Shown here piece by piece: positions 34,039 to 41,931 of a DNA stretch of 64,000 bases. Source of the DNA: JAENVU01 sp046598395 (lineage in GTDB: Bacteria; Actinomycetota; Acidimicrobiia; IMCC26256; JAENVU01); NCBI GenBank assembly GCA_046598395.1, contig JBKJIQ010000042.1, positions 1 to 64,000 on the forward strand, given 5' to 3'. A program made the translations under genes and the position numbers. The notes beneath the pieces were generated by a model. It searched no databases, had not been told where the DNA came from, and saw only the letters and a program-made list of their open reading frames with translations. Positions within the stretch are counted from its first letter, which is position 1. Each line of letters opens with the position of its first letter.

Positions 34039-34943
34039 TGACCTCCACGAATGTCGAGATGCGCCAGATCGGGCACAAACTCCCCGAGCTGCTCCTCACT
34101 CAGGAACATCACATGTGTCCGGGTTGTGGCGAACCGTTGGCACTGCGGGGCTATCTCGAGGCGATCAGTGAACTCGGGATGGCGCAGCGGGCGATCGGCG
34201 TGGCGGGGATCGGTTGTTACACCAGCTTCTCGATGACGATGGACATCGATCTCGTCCAGGCACTCCATGGCCGCGCGCCGTCGGTGGCCACGGGGGTGAA
34301 GCGCATGCGACCGGACTCGATCGTGTTCACGATCCAAGGCGACGGCGACATGGTGAATGAAGGACTCCAGGAGGTGCTGCATACGGCGGCGCGGGGCGAA
34401 AACGTGACCTGCATCCTGTTGAACAACGGAGTGTTTGGCGAGACGGGTGGTCACATGACGGCGACCACCGTGTTGGGGCAGCGAACCAAGAACTCGCTCG
34501 ACGGTCGTGACCCGGCCTATCACGGCTATCCGATCCTGATCGGCGACCTCATCGCCCGGCTGGAAGGAGCGGCGTACGTTGCGCGCGGATCGGTACACAA
34601 CGCCGGTGCGGTCGCCCGCACGAAGCGCATGTTCAAGACGGCATTTCAAACCCAGGACCGGGGAGAGGGGTTCACGTTCGTGGAGGTGCTCACGATGTGC
34701 CCCACCGGGTGGTTCATTCCCACCCTCGACGGACCCGACTACATGAACGACACGCTTGGTTCGGTACACGTGATGGGCGAGCTCAAGGTCGACGGCGTGG
34801 TGCGCACCACTGAAGAACTCCACGCCGAGAACGTGCGCAAGGCGGCCGAGATGGACCAAGCACTCGCCCGTGGCGGCATCGACGACCATCACGACGGTCC
34901 GGGCCACGACGGTCCAGGCCACGACGGTCCCGGGCCGGGCTGA
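34038..34943 (+). CDS. 2-oxoacid:ferredoxin oxidoreductase, beta subunit with HDGPG-repeat tail
   Basis: A 301-residue beta subunit, the diphosphate-binding half. CPGCGEP (about 27-33), GIGCYTSF and the ThDP/Mg motif GDGD (about 101-104) ... NNGVFGETGG are present. The last 24 residues are unusual: GIDDHHDGPG followed by two further HDGPG units, an exact 15-base tandem repeat at 34890-34934. I know of no equivalent tail in this family; the Asp/His pattern might bind metal. The start overlaps the alpha stop by one base (TGATG). The acyl-CoA dehydrogenase starts 12 bases after its stop. Confidence 0.87.
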   Translation: MTSTNVEMRQIGHKLPELLLTQEHHMCPGCGEPLALRGYLEAISELGMAQRAIGVAGIGCYTSFSMTMDIDLVQALHGRAPSVATGVKRMRPDSIVFTIQGDGDMVNEGLQEVLHTAARGENVTCILLNNGVFGETGGHMTATTVLGQRTKNSLDGRDPAYHGYPILIGDLIARLEGAAYVARGSVHNAGAVARTKRMFKTAFQTQDRGEGFTFVEVLTMCPTGWFIPTLDGPDYMNDTLGSVHVMGELKVDGVVRTTEELHAENVRKAAEMDQALARGGIDDHHDGPGHDGPGHDGPGPG

Positions 34944-34954
34944 GCCGTTCGACG

Positions 34955-36103
34955 ATGGATTTCACCTATCCCCCCGAAGCCGAAGCCTTCCGAGCCGAGT
35001 TCCGTTCGTGGCTCGACGGGCACTACACCGACGAGTTCCGCGCCGAGGGCCTCGGCTTCTCCATGGAGATGGACGCGGAGCGCCTCGCAGCGATGCGAGC
35101 GTGGAATCGGGAACTAGCCGACGCCCGGTTCGCCGCGATCTCCTGGCCGCCCGAGTACGGCGGACGCGGCGCGGGGACGATGGAGCAGGTGGTCTTCGCC
35201 GAAGAAATGCACCGGTCCGGGGCGCCCGGCACACTCAACCCACTCGGCCTGTCCAACATCGCTCCGGCGATCATCGAGTTCGGGACCGACGCACAGAAGC
35301 AGCGGTTCCTTCCCCGCATGCTGCGCGGTGACGACATTTGGTGTCAGGGATTCTCCGAACCGAACGCGGGCAGCGACCTCGCGTCGCTGCAGTGCCGCGC
35401 CACGCTCGACGGTGACCATTTCGTCATCAACGGCCAAAAGACTTGGAACACGCTCGGTCATCTCGCCAACTGGTGTGAACTCCTCGTGCGCACTGACCCG
35501 GAGGCCCCGAAGCACAAGGGCATCTCCTGTCTGCTGGTGGATATGACGCTTCCCGGCGTGGAAGTTCGCCCGCTCGTCACCATCACCGGCGAACGCGAGT
35601 TCAACGAGATCTTTTTTACGGACGTGTTGGTCCCCGCCGAAGCCCTGCTCGGACCTTTACACGACGGCTGGCGCGTGGCCATGACCACACTCGCCTATGA
35701 ACGCGGCACCGTCGCCAACTTGCACCTCGGCCTGCGCGCCAAGATCCGTCGACTCATCGACGAGGCGAAAGCCGTCGGCGCGTGCGACGACCCGGTCAAG
35801 CGTCAAGACCTCGCCGGGTTATACCTCGAGGGCGAACTCTTGAAGTTGGTCAGCGACCGCGCCATTTCGGGTGCGATCCACGGCCGTGCGATGGGTCCGG
35901 AAGGCTCGATCGCCAAGTTGGTGTGGAGCGAAGCCGAGCAACATCTCGGCGAAGTGGCAGGCAACGTCTTAGGCCAGGATGCCAACACCGGGGCATGGGG
36001 ACGCGACCGCGTGTACATGCGCGCGCTCACCATCGCGGGTGGCACCACTCAAGTGAACAAGAACATCCTCGCCCAACGGGTCCTGGGTCTCCCCCGTTCC
36101 TAG
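34955..36103 (+). CDS. Acyl-CoA dehydrogenase family protein
   Basis: A 382-residue acyl-CoA dehydrogenase. Seen: the N-terminal alpha domain beginning DFTYPPEAEAFRAEFRSWLD, the FAD region WCQGFSEPNAGSDLASL (about 129-145) and FVINGQKTWNTLGHLA, then HKGISCLLVDMTLPGVEV and the C-terminal IAGGTTQVNKNILAQRVLGL. It uses electron-transfer flavoprotein as acceptor. It is in the same direction as the ferredoxin oxidoreductase genes (12-base gap), so one degradation pathway seems likely: ligase, oxidoreductase, dehydrogenase. Substrate not determinable. Its stop is followed by the left palindromic repeat. Confidence 0.88.
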   Translation: MDFTYPPEAEAFRAEFRSWLDGHYTDEFRAEGLGFSMEMDAERLAAMRAWNRELADARFAAISWPPEYGGRGAGTMEQVVFAEEMHRSGAPGTLNPLGLSNIAPAIIEFGTDAQKQRFLPRMLRGDDIWCQGFSEPNAGSDLASLQCRATLDGDHFVINGQKTWNTLGHLANWCELLVRTDPEAPKHKGISCLLVDMTLPGVEVRPLVTITGEREFNEIFFTDVLVPAEALLGPLHDGWRVAMTTLAYERGTVANLHLGLRAKIRRLIDEAKAVGACDDPVKRQDLAGLYLEGELLKLVSDRAISGAIHGRAMGPEGSIAKLVWSEAEQHLGEVAGNVLGQDANTGAWGRDRVYMRALTIAGGTTQVNKNILAQRVLGLPRS

Positions 36104-36121
36104 GACGCACTCACGCACCCA

Positions 36122-36247
36122 GCGTTTGTCGGGTAGGTGGCGCTGAGTGCCCAAGATCCGACAAACGCGGCCCGGTCGCCTCGGGGGTCTTCCCCCGTAG
36201 ACGGGGCTTGTCGGTGAGGTGGCGGTCAGCGCCACCTACCCGACAAA
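36122..36247. repeat. Left palindromic repeat with 22-bp perfect inverted arms
   Basis: A 22-base arm at 36125-36146 is repeated exactly, inverted, at 36226-36247; about 79 bases lie between. Two smaller hairpins nest in it: 11-bp arms at 36122-36132 and 36158-36168, and 17-base arms at 36208-36224 and 36230-36246 with two mismatches. The motif GACAA recurs. A related copy follows the AbiEi-type gene (37256-37370). Confidence 0.85.
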
Positions 36248-36361
36248 TGGTCGGACGAGGCCGACCATGTCACAGGTCGGCCTATCATGGCGCCTCCCTC
36301 CCCGGTCACTTCCCCCTGACGTGGTGGCGCCCTTTGCGCGCCGAGACGATAGGGGAAGATC
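36248..36361. promoter_or_regulatory. Leader of the AbiEi-type gene with a small hairpin
   Basis: TGGTCGG and CCGACCA (36248-36254 and 36261-36267) form a 7-bp hairpin; a related GGTCGGCC follows at about 36276. The TTG at 36362 is preceded by AGGGGA, a good ribosome site. No clear sigma-70 promoter boxes were identified. If the hairpins bind a protein, this region would be the natural autoregulatory site. Confidence 0.4.
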
Positions 36362-37264
36362 TTGGAGGCACACACCGAACGGTCCCTTGAGGCGCGCGCG
36401 CGTGAACAGCTTGGACTGGTGACCCGGACCCAGGTGCTCGCAGCTGGCTTTCATCGAGATCGGATCAACCGACGGCTGCGAACCGGGAAATGGGAGGTTA
36501 TCCACCCGGGTGTGTACGCGCTGTCGGGCTCACCGCCGAGCTGGGAGCGGAAGGTGCTGGCGGCTGTTCTGGCTGCGGGACCAGCTGCACTGGCGTCGCA
36601 TGGGACCGCACTCATGCTCCATGGTCTTGATGGATCGTTTCAGGGGCGGGCTGTCGTTACCGTGAGCGACACGACGGCACGCGTCCTGCAACGCGTTGTC
36701 GTCCACCGATCACTGGTCGTCGGACCCACCGATCGGGCGACGGTACGAGGAATACCCGTGACCTCGGTGGCTCGGACGTTGGCCGACTGCTCGGGCCACC
36801 TCTCCCTGGGTCAACTCGCGCGCGCACTCGACGATGCGTTGGTACGCAACCTCGTGGCCCACGCTGCGGTTGATGACGTCGCCACCCGGCTCGGACCGGC
36901 GCCGGGTCGGTGCATCAGCCAGCTCCGGCTCCTCGTGGCGGAGCGCGGACCGGAGGCGGACACGGCCGGGAGTCGGCCCGAGATGCGGATGTTTCGAGTT
37001 CTGCGCGATGCAGGATTGCCAGAGCCCGCTTCGCAGCATCCCGTCGCCACCCAGGGAGGCAAGTTCTTTATCGATCTCTCGTATCCCAATCGTTGTCTTG
37101 CGCTGGAGTACCAGGGCTTCGACCCCCATCGGACTCGCAGCGCATTCGATAGGGATCACCGACGGGCCCGAATGTTGGTGGCCGCGGGCTGGACCGTCCT
37201 GTTCTTCACCTCGGCCGATTCGGACGCCGATATCGTCAAGGCCGTTCGCCCGTTCGTCGAATAG
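36362..37264 (+). CDS. AbiEi-type winged-helix protein with PD-(D/E)XK-like C-terminal domain
   Basis: A 300-residue protein from TTG, with AGGGGA before it. Residues 1-60 match the AbiEi N-terminal winged-helix antitoxin domain (LGLVTRTQVLAAGFHRDRIN, then GVYALSGS). Residues 61-150 hold a middle region with TSVARTLADCSG. Residues 205-300 resemble the DUF559/Vsr-like nuclease fold: Glu 207 in PEMRMF, Asp 238 in FIDLSYP and the E-x-Q at 249-251 in ALEYQG, then a Trp in AAGWTVLFFT; these fit a D...E-x-Q active site. The gene is bounded by related palindromic repeats, and its stop codon lies inside the right one. It has no toxin or partner gene beside it. A solitary selfish or defence element is possible, but activity is unproven. 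Confidence 0.75.
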   Translation: MEAHTERSLEARAREQLGLVTRTQVLAAGFHRDRINRRLRTGKWEVIHPGVYALSGSPPSWERKVLAAVLAAGPAALASHGTALMLHGLDGSFQGRAVVTVSDTTARVLQRVVVHRSLVVGPTDRATVRGIPVTSVARTLADCSGHLSLGQLARALDDALVRNLVAHAAVDDVATRLGPAPGRCISQLRLLVAERGPEADTAGSRPEMRMFRVLRDAGLPEPASQHPVATQGGKFFIDLSYPNRCLALEYQGFDPHRTRSAFDRDHRRARMLVAAGWTVLFFTSADSDADIVKAVRPFVE

Positions 37265-37370
37265 GTGGCGCTGAGCGCACACAATGCGACAAGCGCGGCC
37301 GGGTCGCCTCCGCCCCTCGGACGGCGATTGTCGGACCGCCGGCGGCCAGCGCCACCGATGCGACAAGCGC
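37256..37370. repeat. Right palindromic repeat, related to the left copy
   Basis: Bases 37256-37309 match 36128-36181 at about 45 of 54 positions by hand alignment. As in the left copy, an inverted pair is present: GGTGGCGCTG at 37264-37273 and its complement at 37347-37356. TGCGACAAGCGC occurs twice, at 37285 and 37359. The AbiEi-type gene's stop codon TAG (37262-37264) lies in the repeat. Confidence 0.8.
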
Positions 37371-37400
37371 TGCGGGTGAACCGCGCGCGTACGCTCGGCG

Positions 37401-38555
37401 TCAGACGCGGACGGGGACGTTGGAGTATCCCGCCACGTTGCTCATGTGAACTCGGCGGCATCCCGCTTCGTCCACCTCATAGTCGGGCCAACGAGTCGCA
37501 ATCTCCTCGAACGCGATTCGACTTTCGAGCCGAGCCAATGCCGCACCGAGACACGTGTGGATTCCGTGGCCGAAGCCGACGTTCAACTTCAGCGGTCGCG
37601 ACACGTCGAAACGATCGGGGTCGGGATACGCCCGCTCGTCGCGATTCGCCGCGCCCGTCAGCAACAGGACCGGCTGCTCAGCCGGAATAGTGACGCCGTG
37701 CCACGTGGTGTCGGCCGTGCTCCACCGCCCTTGGTATTGCGAGGGTGCCCAGTAGCGGAGGATCTCCTCGACCGCGGGCACCAAGAACGACGGATCAGCG
37801 CAGACCTTCGCCCACTCGCCCCGGTTGCGGGAGAACAAGACCACGCCGTTGCCGATGAGCTTGGTCACGGTCTCGCTTCCCGCAGCGGCGAGGAGTCCGC
37901 CGAAACCGGCGACCTCCTCGTCGGTGAGCCCGGTCTCGATCAGCGCACTGAACATGTCGTCAGTGGGATGACGCCGCTTCTCGGCGGCGAGCTCGTAGAG
38001 ATACCCCACCTGGTGGAGCATCGCTTCCATCCCGGCTTGGGTCGGCTTGGGATTGCCGGGCTCGCGATGCAACACCGCATCGGTCCAATGGCGGATCTGT
38101 TGACGGTCAGCCTCCGGTACCCCAAGGATCACCGAAATCACCTCGACGGGAAACGGCGCCGAGAAGTTCGCGACAAGATCCATTTCGGGTCCGTCCAGTG
38201 CGGCGAGCGCTTGGTGGACCAAACCGCGAATCATCGGTTCGAGCGCGGCAACCGCCTTCGGCGTGAACACGCGGCTCACCAAGCCCCGCAGATGATCGTG
38301 GTCCGGCGGATCCATGAAGATGATCGAACCTTGTGCCATATCTCTTGCGTTGGGCGCGGTGAGCATGTCGATCGTGATGCCGTGGGTGCTCGTGAACGTC
38401 TGCCAGTCGCGGTGCGCGTTCACGACGTCGTCATAGCGGGAGAGCGCCCAGAACCCGTAGTGATCGTTGCGATACACCGGCGCGTCGTCACGCATCTCTC
38501 GGTAGAGGTCGTACGGATCGTCGAAGAAGACTTCTGAATACGGATCGAACTCCAC
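37401..38555 (-). CDS. Cytochrome P450
   Basis: A 384-residue bacterial P450 that hydroxylates with electrons from ferredoxin. The heme-binding loop is FGHGIHTCLGAALAR (about 327-341), the K-helix has EILR (ExxR), and the I-helix oxygen site is AAAGSETV with the conserved Thr. GTG 38555 is the start since GGAGG sits just before it and the sequence begins with the usual EFDPYSEVFFDDPYDLY; the longer frame reads back into the thiolase gene. The thiolase stop and this start share one base (TAGTG), so the enzymes are co-translated. No ferredoxin or reductase is beside it. Substrate may be a lipid or steroid, by context only. Confidence 0.9.
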   Translation of the reverse strand: MEFDPYSEVFFDDPYDLYREMRDDAPVYRNDHYGFWALSRYDDVVNAHRDWQTFTSTHGITIDMLTAPNARDMAQGSIIFMDPPDHDHLRGLVSRVFTPKAVAALEPMIRGLVHQALAALDGPEMDLVANFSAPFPVEVISVILGVPEADRQQIRHWTDAVLHREPGNPKPTQAGMEAMLHQVGYLYELAAEKRRHPTDDMFSALIETGLTDEEVAGFGGLLAAAGSETVTKLIGNGVVLFSRNRGEWAKVCADPSFLVPAVEEILRYWAPSQYQGRWSTADTTWHGVTIPAEQPVLLLTGAANRDERAYPDPDRFDVSRPLKLNVGFGHGIHTCLGAALARLESRIAFEEIATRWPDYEVDEAGCRRVHMSNVAGYSNVPVRV

Positions 38556-40048
38556 TACGCCTCCACCAGGTTCACATCGTTGCGTGCCGGACTCGAACGT
38601 ATCGTGATCGCGCGGCCGACCCACTCGATCGTCTCTGCGTCGATCAGGAGTTCCGGTACCTCGATCCGGGCGTAACAACGAGCACCGCCCGGAAGATCGC
38701 ACACTGCAAGTCCCCACACGGGGGCGCCGTCGGGGCCATGGACCACGGAGTACGTGGCGACGACCGCGGCTCCCTCATAGCGGTCGACAATGGGGACGCT
38801 GGCCGGCGTCACGGAGGCGGGTGGCGCCGAACCGTCAGGAACCAGTGCCGGTCCCGGCTCCGAGCAGTAGACCGCGGCTACGTGTTTCGTCATGTGCATC
38901 CCAACGCCGGTCACGAGTCCGTAGCTCCCCGGATCGGCCCGCAGCACGCGCACCATTTCCGCAATCGCATGGGTGAGGTAGTTGCTGCCGGCGCCGCCGT
39001 GATACGGCAACCCGCCGGTGACCGTGAACGGGCGGGCATCGGTGGCATCAAGGTGGAGCGCGTCACGCATGAAGTTCACCGACGACCCGAAGCACGAGTA
39101 CAGATCGAGATACGCGACCTCATCGATGCCAACGCCCGCCGCATTTAGCGCGTGTGTGGTCACTTGATGCATCGCGGGCGAGGTGGCGAGGTCGGGGTGC
39201 TCGGCGACATAGATCGGGTCCGTCGCGTACTGCCAACCACGAAGGTAGACCCGGCGGTCGGGAGCAACGCCGAACGCGTTGGCGCGTTCATCGCTCATCA
39301 GGATGACCGCCGCGGCCATGTCCACGTCCATGATCGAGATCATGTACTTCGTATACGGGTATCCGACGAGGCGGTTCGTGGCGGTGGGCGTGATGATCTC
39401 CGCTGCGCTGCGCTCGACTGCGAACCAAGCCTCGGGATTGCGCGCTGCCACCTGGGTGAAGCGCTGCCACTGCTCACCCAACGCCTGGCGATACGCGCCG
39501 AGATCAGTACCGAGTCGGGCGCGCCGGGCGTTGTCGAACAACGCAAACGTCAACCACGCCTGGAAGACGTCGTGCGCGACCTCGGCGGGATGAAACGGCG
39601 CTTCCCAAGGGAAGCTCGGCTTTACCGCGGGTTTGAAGGAATAGGGATAGCGCTCACCGGCCTTGCGGTATCGACGCTGCGTGTCGAGTGCCTCAGCTCC
39701 CACCACCAGCGCCACGTCGAGTTCGCCGCGCGAAATCCGAGCTGCCGCCTCCTGCACCAACACCTGCGGGGTCGTCCCCCCGATCCCCGAGTAGTGCCGC
39801 CGCCGCGGCGTCACACCGAGTTGGTCGCTCAGCCGGTCGACGGGTGCGTCGTATTGCCAAGTCTGGCAATACACGACGTCGATCGAATCCAACTGGTCCA
39901 AGAGCGCAACCCCGGCGTCCACTTCGGCCGCGCGCGTGACGCGTTCCCACATCGTCAGCGGCTCCGGCGCCCCGGAATCGGCGGTGGTGCCGGGATGCCA
40001 GGTTTGTGATGCGACGCCGACCACGCAGGGCGTGCAAGGGTCCAGCAT
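38555..40048 (-). CDS. Thiolase-like acetyl-CoA acetyltransferase
   Basis: A 497-residue protein of the non-decarboxylating thiolase superfamily, similar to SCP2-type thiolases. Seen: CVVGVASQTW at the N-terminus, the EAAARISRGELDVALVVGAE helix (about 95-114), DLYSCFGSSVNFM where a Cys may act, and the thiolase His loop TGGLPYHGGAGSNYLTHAIAE (about 316-336); a C-terminal OB-like part follows. Usual N-terminal active-site Cys was not confirmed. The start ATG 40048 overlaps the enoyl-CoA hydratase stop (TGATG). It may do the last, thiolytic step of a beta-oxidation-like path with the hydratase and P450. Confidence 0.82.
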   Translation of the reverse strand: MLDPCTPCVVGVASQTWHPGTTADSGAPEPLTMWERVTRAAEVDAGVALLDQLDSIDVVYCQTWQYDAPVDRLSDQLGVTPRRRHYSGIGGTTPQVLVQEAAARISRGELDVALVVGAEALDTQRRYRKAGERYPYSFKPAVKPSFPWEAPFHPAEVAHDVFQAWLTFALFDNARRARLGTDLGAYRQALGEQWQRFTQVAARNPEAWFAVERSAAEIITPTATNRLVGYPYTKYMISIMDVDMAAAVILMSDERANAFGVAPDRRVYLRGWQYATDPIYVAEHPDLATSPAMHQVTTHALNAAGVGIDEVAYLDLYSCFGSSVNFMRDALHLDATDARPFTVTGGLPYHGGAGSNYLTHAIAEMVRVLRADPGSYGLVTGVGMHMTKHVAAVYCSEPGPALVPDGSAPPASVTPASVPIVDRYEGAAVVATYSVVHGPDGAPVWGLAVCDLPGGARCYARIEVPELLIDAETIEWVGRAITIRSSPARNDVNLVEA

Positions 40049-40857
40049 CAGCGAGCGGTCCAACGCGGCGGCCGCTTCTCCACAAACGCTCGCGGACCTT
40101 CCCTGGCGTCTTCGGTCGCGAAGATGGCAGACGACAATGCGGACTCGTTGCGGTAGGCGTCCTTGAGGTTCATGCCGAGTCCCTCCCACACGCTGCGCTT
40201 CGTGGCCTGTACCGCGAGTGGTGCGTTCGCGGTGATCCGCCGCGCGTAGGTGTACGCGGCGTCGAGCAGGCCGTCTCGTGGCACGACCGCGTTCAGCAGG
40301 CCCATCTGTAACGCCTGCTCCGCCGAGATCAGGTCCGCGCACAGCAAGAACTCCATGGCGTGGGGGAACGGAATCTGGCGGGGCAAGCGGACCGTGGTTC
40401 CACCACCGGCGAACAGACCTCGCTTCGGTTCCATTACGGCAAACTGAGCCTCCGGACACGCGACGCGGATATCCACTCCACCCAGCATTTCCATGCCTCC
40501 GGCCGTGCAGTACCCGTTCACCGCCGCGATGATCGGCTTCCAAATCTTGGCGCCGCGCAGCACCGCCCGGGTTCCGTCGTCGAGGCGATATCCGTCAACC
40601 TCGGTGAGGCCCTCCGCAGCGATCCGAGCGCCGAGCGCGGTGATTGCGGGGATGTAGGTCTTGAGGTCGGCGCCGGTGAAGAACACGTCATCGACGCCCG
40701 TGATGATCGCGACCCACGCGTCAGGATCAGCGTCGAACCGTTCCCACGCCTCGCGCAGCGCCTTGAAGTGCTCGAGGTCGGCGGAGTTGCGCGCCTCGGG
40801 CCGATCGATCGTGATGAGCACGATGTGCTCATGGTCGAGTTTGTAGTGAATCGCCAT
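40048..40857 (-). CDS. Enoyl-CoA hydratase/isomerase family protein
   Basis: A 269-residue crotonase-superfamily enzyme. It begins with IVLITIDRPEARNS, has the oxyanion-hole loop VFFTGADLKTY and a second loop KPIIAAVNGYCTAGGMEMLGG (about 104-124), where the family's active-site Glu can be placed, and C-terminal NAPLAVQATKRSV and FVEKRPPRW. It adds water to trans-2-enoyl-CoA or isomerises it. ATG 40857 is the start, with GGGGGT in front. First gene of an operon with the thiolase and P450. A 7-bp hairpin (40863-40880) overlaps its ribosome site. Confidence 0.88.
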   Translation of the reverse strand: MAIHYKLDHEHIVLITIDRPEARNSADLEHFKALREAWERFDADPDAWVAIITGVDDVFFTGADLKTYIPAITALGARIAAEGLTEVDGYRLDDGTRAVLRGAKIWKPIIAAVNGYCTAGGMEMLGGVDIRVACPEAQFAVMEPKRGLFAGGGTTVRLPRQIPFPHAMEFLLCADLISAEQALQMGLLNAVVPRDGLLDAAYTYARRITANAPLAVQATKRSVWEGLGMNLKDAYRNESALSSAIFATEDAREGPRAFVEKRPPRWTAR

Positions 40858-40862
40858 GCGAC

Positions 40863-40880
40863 ACCCCCAGGTTTGGGGGT
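40863..40880. promoter_or_regulatory. Hairpin overlapping the enoyl-CoA hydratase ribosome site
   Basis: ACCCCCA and TGGGGGT form a perfect 7-bp stem with a 4-base loop, between the TauE stop and the hydratase start (minus strand). It may end the TauE transcript or sequester the ribosome site of the hydratase. There is no T-run. Confidence 0.5.
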
Positions 40881-40888
40881 CACCGTAG

Positions 40889-41833
40889 TCAGGGCACCAC
40901 GGTGTCCGATGCCGACGCCGGCGCCTCGAGCAAGCCCGGTTCGACCCGCCCCGGCAGCGGACGTTCGCCTCGGCTGCGCCGCCTTGCCGCCAGTACCGCC
41001 AGCACGAGACCCGTGAATGCGGCGACCCCGACGAAACCGACGACCAATGCGTTCGGCACTTCGAGGAGCTTGGCCCCAGATGCGAGCAGAACCACCACGA
41101 GAATCGGACGGATGATGTGATCCGGCGCGCGCGACGAGATACGCGCACCGATGATGACCCCCGGGATGGCACCGAGCATGAGCGAACCGGCGAGCGAGAA
41201 TTCGATGTCACCGAAGAAGTAGTGACCGAGTGCTGCGGCGCCAACCAGTGGCACAGCTTGCACCAAATCGGTGCCCACCAGTTGGCCGGCGGCGAGCGAC
41301 GGATAGAGCAGCAACAAGGCCACAATGATGAGCGATCCGGATCCGACTGACGTCATCCCCACGATGAGGCCGCCCACGGCCCCAATCAACAACGTCGGGA
41401 ATGGCTTGACGACCAGGGCGTGTTGCGCTCCATGGTTGGGGATGTGTTGATTGCGGCGGCGGTTGATCTGGTGTCGAACGACCATCGACGCGGCCGCGAC
41501 GAGCAGCGCGACACCCAGATAGGTCTTCACCATGGCCGATACGTCGTCACCGCCGATCACATCGAGCAACCAGGAACCCGCGAATGCGGCAGGTACGGAC
41601 CCCAGGCAGAGCCATTTCACGAGCTGGTAGTTGACGGTGCCTTCCTTGGCGTGGACTCCGGCCCCGAACGGCTTCATCACCAGGGAGACCACGAGATCGC
41701 TCGACACCGCCGTCACCGGGTCCACCCCGAAAAAGATGACGAGCATCGGTGTCATGAGCGCGCCACCGCCCATACCGGTGAGCCCAACCACGAAGCCGAC
41801 GCCGAGGCCACCGACCACCAACAACCAATCCAC
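40889..41833 (-). CDS. TauE/SafE-family sulfite/organosulfonate exporter
   Basis: A 314-residue membrane protein with about eight hydrophobic segments. It has the repeated TauE/SafE pattern: GLGVGFVVGLTGMGGGALMTPML in the first half, and GAVGGLIVGMTSVGSGSLIIVAL in the second half, plus GALMTPMLVIFFGVDPVTAVSSDLVVS. Such proteins move sulfite, sulfonates or sulfoacetate. It is divergent from the Rrf2/cys genes across 98 bases that contain a candidate Rrf2 site, so a role in sulfur export or uptake under that regulator is likely. Substrate and direction are not known from sequence. Confidence 0.82.
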   Translation of the reverse strand: MDWLLVVGGLGVGFVVGLTGMGGGALMTPMLVIFFGVDPVTAVSSDLVVSLVMKPFGAGVHAKEGTVNYQLVKWLCLGSVPAAFAGSWLLDVIGGDDVSAMVKTYLGVALLVAAASMVVRHQINRRRNQHIPNHGAQHALVVKPFPTLLIGAVGGLIVGMTSVGSGSLIIVALLLLYPSLAAGQLVGTDLVQAVPLVGAAALGHYFFGDIEFSLAGSLMLGAIPGVIIGARISSRAPDHIIRPILVVVLLASGAKLLEVPNALVVGFVGVAAFTGLVLAVLAARRRSRGERPLPGRVEPGLLEAPASASDTVVP

Positions 41834-41869
41834 GTCAGATTCCCCCGGGGCGCCACGTCACGAAGGCGA

Positions 41870-41895
41870 TCATTTTAGTCGGGATTATCGATTTG
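41870..41895. promoter_or_regulatory. Candidate Rrf2 operator between divergent genes
   Basis: The sequence TTTTAGTCGGGATTATCG, in the 98-base gap between the exporter and Rrf2 genes, is AT-rich for this genome and contains TAGTCGGGAT, similar to half-sites in known Rrf2-family operators. Its left-right symmetry is imperfect. It may be a promoter element instead. Confidence 0.45.
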
Positions 41896-41931
41896 AGTCA
41901 ACAAGGCGGGACACTGGGCTACCGTGCCTTC

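Noticed and set aside
36104..37400. CRISPR array
   Set aside because: The repeats are two copies with a gene between and palindromic units, without regular spacers or cas genes; no array is seen elsewhere.
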